Source: Gordonia soli NBRC 108243
GTDB lineage: Bacteria > Actinomycetota > Actinomycetes > Mycobacteriales > Mycobacteriaceae
Reading direction: 5' to 3'
DNA: 64,000 bases
Assembly: GCF_000334455.1 (NCBI RefSeq)
Contig: NZ_BANX01000038.1
Span: 1 to 64,000, forward strand
Shown here: positions 57,615-64,000 of the stretch, one piece after another
Position numbering within the stretch: the stretch's first letter is position 1
How the letters are laid out: every line of letters starts with the position of its first letter
Program-made: the position numbers and the translations under genes
The notes under the pieces: model-generated
What the model was told of the DNA's origin: nothing
Database searches by the model: none
Seen by the model: the letters and a program-made list of their open reading frames with translations, nothing else

Positions 57615-60005
57615 TCACGATGGACCACCGGCGGTGACGGCGTGCTCGTCGGTGCGGGCCGCATCCGATTCCCATAGGCGGCCATGGGTTTCGCGCCGCT
57701 CGGCTGTCCGGCGCAGAGTCGGCCAGTCGCCGACGACGTCGATCAGTTCACCCTGCGACCACGACGATGCCTGGTCCTGGAAATGCGGCGAGCCGGGATC
57801 GCCGCTGGCTCCCAGCGGTACGATCCACCGACTCTTGTCGCGGTCGGCGACGTCCCATACGTAGCGGGCCACCGATCCGAGCCGGCACACGTGCGAGTAC
57901 CCGACGGCGCTCGCATTCGCGAAGACGCACTCGGCGTCGCCGGCGAGCGGCAGGGCGTCCGGGCGCACCTGGGCCGACAGCTCGGGGTGATCCGGTGTGA
58001 CGCCGGCGAAGTCGATGCCGTGGAACGGTGCGAGTACATGCACCTCACCCCAGGTCGGCGTCGCGGCGCCGCCGTCGATCTCCGCGGCCAGGGACTGGAT
58101 GGATGCGATCGCCGCCTGCTGGATGTCGAGGCCGACGGCGTCGGCGTTGCGGATCACCGACTCGATGCCCGCTCCGATCCGCGTGGTCGCGACGAAATAC
58201 GGCGCCAGCCATCGCGGAAAACCGTTGGGGGGCGTGGCCAGTCCGGCCAGCACCTCGTCGCCGGCGATGCGCGCCACCAGCCGGTTGCGGAGTTCGGCGA
58301 ACAGGTAGGCCTCGACGCTGTCGGCGTGCATGGCGCCGTCCCAGGCGAGCAGTCGATCCCGGAGATCACGGGCCGGGACCTCGAGCCGCGGCAGTGCCAC
58401 GAGCAGGTCGCGCATCACCTGCGTCTGCTCGTTCGCCACGTCGCGGTGGATCTCCTCGGAGTCGGCCACCGAATGCTCGGAGGACGTGGAGAGCAGGTGG
58501 TCGATGCGCGACGCGCGGGACGACGGTGCACATTCGGTGGTCACCGGCTGGAGCGGTGCGCAGTCGGTGATGCGCTGGTTGGCGATGACCGAGTGATCGG
58601 TGACAGCCGCATCGAAGTCGCGGTCGTACAACGCGACCGACACGACCTCACGCCACCGGTACCGCTCGTCCCAACCGGGTACGGGCAACCAGTAGTTCTC
58701 GTCGGCCCGGATCGGCACCCGCCCGGCCAAGCGGTTGACCAGGCGACCGTCGGTGTCGGCGGCGACCACCCGGTTGACCGGTTCGACCCAGTCCGCCAGC
58801 GCGCGCTCGACAGCGGGGACGTCCTGCGCGAAGAGCAGGTCGATGACCGCGTCGAAGGTCGAGTCCGGCTCGGAGAGGAACGGGGTGCGCAGGCTCACTG
58901 CCCACGCGGTGTCCGGACCGCCGAACAGGACCGAACCGTTGACGGTCTCGATGATCTCGACCTCGACGGTGTCGGCATCGCGGACCACGATCTGTTCGGT
59001 CCACGAGGTGACAGGGCTCTCACCGTCGGCCGAACGGGCGACGACACCCGCTGCGCTCGTGCCCAGCTTCTCGACGTAGAGGTCCTGATAGTCGGCCATC
59101 GCATTGGTGATGCCCCAGGCGACCGTCGGTGTCTGGGCGAAATGCGGAACCCCGGGAACGCCGGAGAACGCGAGCCCGACGACGTCGAACTCGGGAGCCG
59201 CGAGGTGCACCTGCTGGTAGACGCCCGGTACCTCGATGAAGCGGTGCGGGTCACCGGCGATGAGGGGTGAGCCGGTCGCCGTGTTGGCCCCGGCCACGCC
59301 CCAGGCATTGCTCCCGGATATCGCGTCACCCAGCGGAGGCGGTGTCGCGGCGGTACCCGGTGGAATCGGCACCTCGCCCGAGAACTGCTGCAGCAGTTCG
59401 GTGATCCATTCGTCGCTCGGCTGCGCCGGAGTGCGGTCGTCGGAGTCGTTCGCGCTTTCGCTGTTGACGAAGTCCAGTCCGACCGGTCCCAGGACCTGAC
59501 AGGCGTGCAGACGCCACAGTTTGGTCGCGAACCGACCGAACATCAGGTGCTGCACGATGAAGATCGTGATCGGGGTCCAGGCGTTCCACGCCGACGGGCG
59601 GTGGTTGAACTCGGTCAGCTCGATGGCCGATGCGTCGGTATGCGAGTGGTTCACGCCGTCGGCGTAGGCCCGCAACAGACGCCGGGTCCGCTCCGAGGAC
59701 GCGTCGTGGATACGCCGCGCGGCGCGATCGATCTGAGCCCGTCGCGCGAACGCGTCCCAGCCGACCCCGGCGAGACCGAACACCTCTGCCGTGCGGCCTT
59801 CGCCGCGCAACCGGAGGAACTCGATCTGCCAGGCCCGGTCGGTTCCGGTGACCAGGCCGTGGCCGAACAGAGCGCCCTCGGCCGAAGCTGCCCGCACGTG
59901 CGGGATACCGTGCGGATCCCGGATGATCTCGAGGTCCGGGGCGTTCTCCGCGGGATCGGTTGCGATGTCCGTGGCACCGACCGTGTGGCCGCCGCCGTCA
60001 GGCAT
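57615..60005 (-). CDS. penicillin-acylase-family Ntn-hydrolase (PvdQ-like)
   Basis: This 796-residue precursor matches the penicillin/AHL-acylase family: alpha chain with FGHGLVTGTDRAWQIEFLR, an autocleavage site before Ser232 in ISGSNAWGVAG (the new N-terminal nucleophile), then PLIAGDPHR and VPGVPHFAQTPTVAWGITN. PvdQ removes a fatty acyl group from the pyoverdine precursor. Unlike PvdQ, I see no export signal in the first 25 residues. Lying between two condensation genes (8-nt overlap, 40 bp), it plausibly deacylates a lipid-bearing siderophore intermediate. Substrate inferred. Confidence 0.85.
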   Translation of the reverse strand: MPDGGGHTVGATDIATDPAENAPDLEIIRDPHGIPHVRAASAEGALFGHGLVTGTDRAWQIEFLRLRGEGRTAEVFGLAGVGWDAFARRAQIDRAARRIHDASSERTRRLLRAYADGVNHSHTDASAIELTEFNHRPSAWNAWTPITIFIVQHLMFGRFATKLWRLHACQVLGPVGLDFVNSESANDSDDRTPAQPSDEWITELLQQFSGEVPIPPGTAATPPPLGDAISGSNAWGVAGANTATGSPLIAGDPHRFIEVPGVYQQVHLAAPEFDVVGLAFSGVPGVPHFAQTPTVAWGITNAMADYQDLYVEKLGTSAAGVVARSADGESPVTSWTEQIVVRDADTVEVEIIETVNGSVLFGGPDTAWAVSLRTPFLSEPDSTFDAVIDLLFAQDVPAVERALADWVEPVNRVVAADTDGRLVNRLAGRVPIRADENYWLPVPGWDERYRWREVVSVALYDRDFDAAVTDHSVIANQRITDCAPLQPVTTECAPSSRASRIDHLLSTSSEHSVADSEEIHRDVANEQTQVMRDLLVALPRLEVPARDLRDRLLAWDGAMHADSVEAYLFAELRNRLVARIAGDEVLAGLATPPNGFPRWLAPYFVATTRIGAGIESVIRNADAVGLDIQQAAIASIQSLAAEIDGGAATPTWGEVHVLAPFHGIDFAGVTPDHPELSAQVRPDALPLAGDAECVFANASAVGYSHVCRLGSVARYVWDVADRDKSRWIVPLGASGDPGSPHFQDQASSWSQGELIDVVGDWPTLRRTAERRETHGRLWESDAARTDEHAVTAGGPS

Positions 60006-61437
60006 CGCTGTGATCCACCGTCACCAGATCCGTGTACGGACGAGCGGCCGTGGCGGTGGAGAGGATGTCGTCGATGTGTTCGTGGATGCTCGCCACCGTG
60101 GTCTCGTCGAAGAGGTCGACCTGGTACGAGATCTGCACCTCGGTGCGATCGGGATGCATGAACGCCTCGACGGTCAGCGGCAACGCCACCCGCCCCTTGT
60201 CGGCCAGCTCCCAGGTCATCTCGGCTCCGGGGAGGTGGATGCCGTCGATCTTCTGGTCCAGGAACAGGACCAGCGAGTCGAAGGGGAAGGCGTCCTCGTC
60301 GCCGGTGACCCGACGCGCGATGTCGACGATGTGCTCGAACGGGAAGGTGCGGTGCTCGAATGCGGCGTCGGTCACCTTCCGGACATGCGTGACGAGCTCG
60401 GCGAAGGTGTCGCCCTCGCCGCCGATGCGCAGCGCGATCGAGTTGCTGAAGTTGCCGATCAGCGCCTCCATGCCGGACTCTTCGCGATTGGCGACGGTGC
60501 TGCCGATGACGATCTCGCGGTGGCCGGTGATCCGGCGCAGCGCGAGGTAGTAGGCGGCGAGGAAGACCGAGAACGGCGGCATGCGCAGTTCCGCTGCGAG
60601 CGCGCGGAGGTTCGACTCCGCCGCAGGGCTCAGCGTCCGGTCCCGCCGGGCGCTGATCTCGGACCCCGCTCCCGGGCGGCGGTCATACGGCAGGCTCGCC
60701 GTCTGCACGCCGCCGGCGAACTGGGCCTCCCAGAAACCGATGTCCGCGCCGTGATCGCCGTTGGTGAACCGATCCTGTTCCCACTCGGCGAAATCCGCGA
60801 ACTGCGGGCTCAACTCCTCGACTTCCGGATCGGTGTCGGGATGCTGCTGCGCCTCGGCATAGAAGCGTGCGACGTCCCGCGCCATCGCCGGGAGGGTCAT
60901 GCCGTCCCAGATGATGTGCTGCATCGCGACGACCACCGCCAGACGCGGGGCTCCCGATTCCGCGGGCGGCAGGTTGACGAACGTCAGGCGCAGCGATGAC
61001 TCGGTCGCAAGGTCGAACGGTTCGGTCGCCGCGTCGGCGATCAATGACCGCAGCCGACCGTCGGGATCGCTGGCGCCCCGCAGGTCGAAGGTCACCACCG
61101 GCGGCGGGAAGTCGGTGTGGATGCGCTGGTACGGCGCACCCCCCTCCTCGGCGCCGTCGTGATAAGTGGTGCGCAGGATCTCGTGGCGACGGACCACTGC
61201 CAGCAGTGCCCGCCGCAATGCGTCCTCATCGACCTCACCGGTGTAGGTGAAGGTCAGGCAGATGTTGTTGGCAGTACTGTCCGGTACCCGCTGCTGGTGC
61301 AGCCATACCTGACGTTGACTGAACGACATCGGTGCCCGATCCGCCTCGCGCCGAGTCGGCACCCCGGATTCCACCGCGATGCCGACGTCGGACAAGCGAG
61401 CGCGCATTACTCGTTGGAGCTCCTCGAGTGATGGCAA
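59998..61437 (-). CDS. stand-alone NRPS condensation-domain protein
   Basis: This 479-residue condensation protein has C1 MSFSQRQVWLHQQ near 37-49, C2 RRHEILRTTY, C3 MQHIIWDGMT (Gln173-His174, Asp178-Gly179) and C5-like GNFSNSIAL. The first His of HHxxxDG is Gln, while the catalytic second His and Asp-Gly remain. The N-terminal helix LEELQRVMRARLSDVGIAVE resembles that of the 56084 protein, which also supports TTG 61437. It lies 33 bp after the NRPS stop and overlaps the acylase start, so it belongs to the same operon. It may join an acyl or aminoacyl unit to the NRPS-bound chain. Confidence 0.82.
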   Translation of the reverse strand: MPSLEELQRVMRARLSDVGIAVESGVPTRREADRAPMSFSQRQVWLHQQRVPDSTANNICLTFTYTGEVDEDALRRALLAVVRRHEILRTTYHDGAEEGGAPYQRIHTDFPPPVVTFDLRGASDPDGRLRSLIADAATEPFDLATESSLRLTFVNLPPAESGAPRLAVVVAMQHIIWDGMTLPAMARDVARFYAEAQQHPDTDPEVEELSPQFADFAEWEQDRFTNGDHGADIGFWEAQFAGGVQTASLPYDRRPGAGSEISARRDRTLSPAAESNLRALAAELRMPPFSVFLAAYYLALRRITGHREIVIGSTVANREESGMEALIGNFSNSIALRIGGEGDTFAELVTHVRKVTDAAFEHRTFPFEHIVDIARRVTGDEDAFPFDSLVLFLDQKIDGIHLPGAEMTWELADKGRVALPLTVEAFMHPDRTEVQISYQVDLFDETTVASIHEHIDDILSTATAARPYTDLVTVDHSDA

Positions 61438-61470
61438 CCGTTCAGACCTTCCCTACGTGAATAGCTGATG

Positions 61471-64000
61471 TCACTGTGCTGCGGACCCGGCCAGTTCGCC
61501 TGCCGGGATCTCGATCCCGGCCACCTCCAGCAGGATTCGGGCGACCTGCTCGAGCTGACCCGGAACCTGCTCGCGCTCGGCGAGGAGCGCGGCGAAGTTC
61601 CGGACCGTCCGGGTGCTGAACACCGCGGTGATACCGACACCCTCGACCGCGAGCAACCCGCGGACGTTGGCCACGAACGTGGTCGCCAGGATCGAGTTGG
61701 CGCCGGCATCGAAGAAGTCGGTGGTCACGCCGAGGCGCTCGACCCCGAGGACCTGCTCGGCGATGTACGCCACCGCCGCTTCGACGACGTTCTCCGGAGC
61801 AACGTACTGGCCCGGGGTCACGCCCGCCACTGCGCGCTTGAGCGTCGCGCGGATCGCGGTGCGATCGACCTTGCCGTTGGTGGTCAACGGCACCTCGTCG
61901 ATGACGTGGACGACCTCAGGGATCATGTACTCCGGCAGCAGATCACGCAGCGATGCGGTCACCGCGTCGACGTCGACGGCGCTGCCCGGTGCGGCGGTCA
62001 GTGCCAGGCTCAGCCGATCGGAGAACACGGCGGCCACGGCCTCGCCGACGACGGGGAGACCGCGTGCGGCCGACTCCACCTCGCCCAACTCGACGCGGTA
62101 GCCGCGGATCTTGACCTGATGGTCGGCGCGACCGAGGAACTCGATGGTGCCGTCGGGGAGGTAGCGGGCCAGGTCGCCGGTGCGGTACCAGCGGGTGCCA
62201 CCCTCGGTGACGAAGCGATCCTGTGTGCGCTCCGGGTCGCCGCGGTAACCGTCGGCGACACCCGCGCCGCCGATCCACAGCTCGCCGGTGACCCACTCGG
62301 GTGCATCCTCGCCGCGTTCGTTGACGACCCGGCATGCCACGTTGGCCATCGGACGGCCGTAGGGAACCGTCGTCCAGTCGGTCGGGAACTCGTCGGTGAC
62401 CTCGTACACGGTGGAGTGGATCGCGGTCTCGGTGGTGCCGCCGAGGCCCGCGAAGCGCAGGCCGGGGACGGCCGCCCGTGCCCGACGACCGAGCTCGGCG
62501 TCGACGCGGTCGCCGCCGGTGACGACGGTGCGCACGCTCGACAGCTGGTCGGCGGTCGCGGTGTCGAGGAGCATCCCGATGAGGCCCGGTGCCGCGTTGA
62601 CCACGGAGACGTTGTGTGTCGCAACGCGATCGGTCCACGCCTGGGCGTCACGTGTCGAATCGGCGTCGATCGTGACGATGGCGCCGCCGAGGGACAGCGG
62701 GCTGAAGATGTCGAACACCGACAGGTCGAACTCGAGAGCCGACAAGCCGATCGTCCGGTCGTCGGCGGTCAGACCGAACTCCTCGGCGATGCCGTCCACC
62801 GTGTTGGCGGCCGCCCGATGGCTGACCTCCACACCCTTGGGCTCTCCGGTGGACCCGGAGGTGAACAGTACGTAGGCCAGTGCGTCGGGGGCCGGCGTCG
62901 CGACCGCGTCGATCGGCGAGTGCGCGACCGCATCGTCGAATCCGACGGTCACCACCGACTCCGGCAGGTCGGCGGCGTCGACGGTGACGACGGCGCGGGC
63001 CTGACCGCGGGTGAGGATCTGGTCGCGTCGGGCGGCCGGCTGGTCGGTGCCGATCGGCAGGTAGACCGCACCGGCGGCGAGCGCACCGAGTACGCCGATG
63101 ACCTGGCGATGTCCCTTGGGCAGGATGAGTCCGACGGTGTCGCCGCTTCCCACGCCTGCATCCTTCAGGGCGCCCGCGACGGCGAGTGCCTGTTCGGCGA
63201 CCGTCCCGTAACTCAGTTCGTCACCGGACGGGGTGACCACCGCGATGCGTCCCGGCTCGCGAGAGGCATTGTCGAAGAAGGCGTTGTGCAGCGTGCGAGG
63301 TGCGATCGACGAGGTGGTCGCCTGGACGCGATCGCGCAGTTCGCGCTGGGCCGTGGGCAGTTCGATGCGCAACTCGGCGTCCCAGTCGGCTCCCGGACGC
63401 ACCAGGCCGTCCAGGATCGCGCTGAACTCGGCGAACATCGCATCCATCACGCCTGTAGGCAGTGCGTCGCGACGCACGTCCCAGTTGACCAGCAGGCCGC
63501 CGTCGAGTTCGACGACCTGAGCGTCGAGGTCGACCTGCGGGCCCTGCGAGAGAATCCACACCGGCTCCCCGAACAACGAGCGGACCCGGTCGGAGAACAG
63601 CTCGCCGAACCCGAGTCCGGAGGTGAAGACCAACGACGGGGTGACCGCGGATCCGCGGATGCGGCCGAGGTCGCGGAGGACGTCGAGGCCCTCGTAGGCG
63701 GCATTGCCTGCGCAGTCGTGGAGTTCGCGCTGCAGCCGGCGGCTGCGCTCGACCATCGACTCGATCTGGGTCGCGTCGGCGTCGATGAGCACCGAGTTGG
63801 TGAAGTCGCCGACCACCTGCTCGATGTTCTCGTGCACCTGATCACGGTTGAACAGCGGCACGTTCAGCAGGAAGCGCTGATGCGTCGACCAGCGCGCGAT
63901 GACCTCGGAGAAGACCGTCGCGAGGGTCACCGCGGGGGTGATGCCGTTGTCGTAGGCCGCCGAGTACAGGCGGTCCTTCTCCTCGGCGTTCAGGCTGTGG
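61471..64000 (-). CDS. NRPS, Cy-A-PCP module (5' truncated), MbtB-like
   Basis: The coding frame is open to the window edge, so the N-terminus is missing. The visible 842 residues hold the end of a heterocyclization domain (TPSLVFTSGLGFGELFSD, ILSQGPQVDLDAQVVELDG, LLVNWDVRRDALP), an adenylation domain (LFTSGSTGEPKGV, WYRTGDLARYLPDG, IEFLGRADHQVKIRGYR) and a carrier domain with Ser in DFFDAGANSILA. A tail of about 60 residues follows. Cy domains turn Ser, Thr or Cys into oxazoline or thiazoline rings, as in mycobactin's MbtB. By eye, the specificity code reads DLFNVGLIHK, nearest the known Thr code DFWNIGMVHK. It heads the acylase operon. Confidence 0.92.
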   Translation of the reverse strand, partial: HSLNAEEKDRLYSAAYDNGITPAVTLATVFSEVIARWSTHQRFLLNVPLFNRDQVHENIEQVVGDFTNSVLIDADATQIESMVERSRRLQRELHDCAGNAAYEGLDVLRDLGRIRGSAVTPSLVFTSGLGFGELFSDRVRSLFGEPVWILSQGPQVDLDAQVVELDGGLLVNWDVRRDALPTGVMDAMFAEFSAILDGLVRPGADWDAELRIELPTAQRELRDRVQATTSSIAPRTLHNAFFDNASREPGRIAVVTPSGDELSYGTVAEQALAVAGALKDAGVGSGDTVGLILPKGHRQVIGVLGALAAGAVYLPIGTDQPAARRDQILTRGQARAVVTVDAADLPESVVTVGFDDAVAHSPIDAVATPAPDALAYVLFTSGSTGEPKGVEVSHRAAANTVDGIAEEFGLTADDRTIGLSALEFDLSVFDIFSPLSLGGAIVTIDADSTRDAQAWTDRVATHNVSVVNAAPGLIGMLLDTATADQLSSVRTVVTGGDRVDAELGRRARAAVPGLRFAGLGGTTETAIHSTVYEVTDEFPTDWTTVPYGRPMANVACRVVNERGEDAPEWVTGELWIGGAGVADGYRGDPERTQDRFVTEGGTRWYRTGDLARYLPDGTIEFLGRADHQVKIRGYRVELGEVESAARGLPVVGEAVAAVFSDRLSLALTAAPGSAVDVDAVTASLRDLLPEYMIPEVVHVIDEVPLTTNGKVDRTAIRATLKRAVAGVTPGQYVAPENVVEAAVAYIAEQVLGVERLGVTTDFFDAGANSILATTFVANVRGLLAVEGVGITAVFSTRTVRNFAALLAEREQVPGQLEQVARILLEVAGIEIPAGELAGSAAQ

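Overview
This is a 64-kb high-GC actinobacterial chromosome segment. The gene content points to a mycolic-acid-containing member of the Mycobacteriales, most like Gordonia. The reasons are the htdX-fabG4 / fadA2 / fadE5 set in the same relative arrangement as Rv0241c-Rv0244c of Mycobacterium tuberculosis (known from memory), a DUF4185 secreted protein, an ergothioneine egtB-egtD pair, oppBCDA in the mycobacterial order, IdeR-type iron boxes and a mycobactin-like NRPS. The genus is an inference. There are no tRNA or rRNA genes, insertion sequences, prophage genes or CRISPR arrays.

Layout. 1-2.1 kb: a truncated LuxR-type regulator and a TetR regulator. 2.8-11.4 kb: a catabolic island with a divergent LysR regulator, KdgD-type dehydratase, ketoglutarate-semialdehyde dehydrogenase, a NitT/TauT-type ABC importer, an M24-fold protein and a RidA-family protein. 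12-22.6 kb: fatty-acid genes htdX-fabG4, fadA2 and fadE5, interrupted by a VanW protein, an SDR, a sugar-porter transporter and a hotdog thioesterase. 22.8-32.6 kb: secreted and membrane proteins, endonuclease IV, PAP2-like enzyme, DUF6153/DUF305 pair, DUF4185/GH183 protein, TesB-like thioesterase, HdeD, TPR-like and Pro-rich membrane proteins. 32.8-39.2 kb: DUF5709 protein, a Clp-N/HTH protein with its own palindromic operators, egtB-egtD, an LLM flavoenzyme, a SHOCT protein and a HAD phosphatase. 39.5-46.5 kb: oppBCDA and a secreted lipase. 46.9-50.8 kb: GNAT, thiD-thiC behind a TPP riboswitch, and a small GNAT. 50.9-64 kb: an iron-regulated siderophore locus with SIP reductase, DrrABC-like exporter, ACP and acyltransferase on the plus strand, facing an NRPS, condensation protein, penicillin-acylase-like and condensation protein operon on the minus strand.

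The most unusual structure is a family of about 75-bp intergenic repeats with about 16-bp terminal inverted repeats. I count eleven copies, in five clusters, four of which lie between convergent genes. Seven copies in one orientation are joined by a second conserved module (four full copies); four copies are in the opposite orientation. Two clusters bracket the catabolic island exactly where it interrupts the TetR / htdX-fabG4-fadA2 neighbourhood.

A second pattern is an 18-bp palindrome (TTAC, 8 nt between the arms, GTAA) found upstream of the TetR gene, in the fabG4/fadA2 divergent promoter and upstream of fadE5. It suggests one TetR-controlled fatty-acid regulon across the window.
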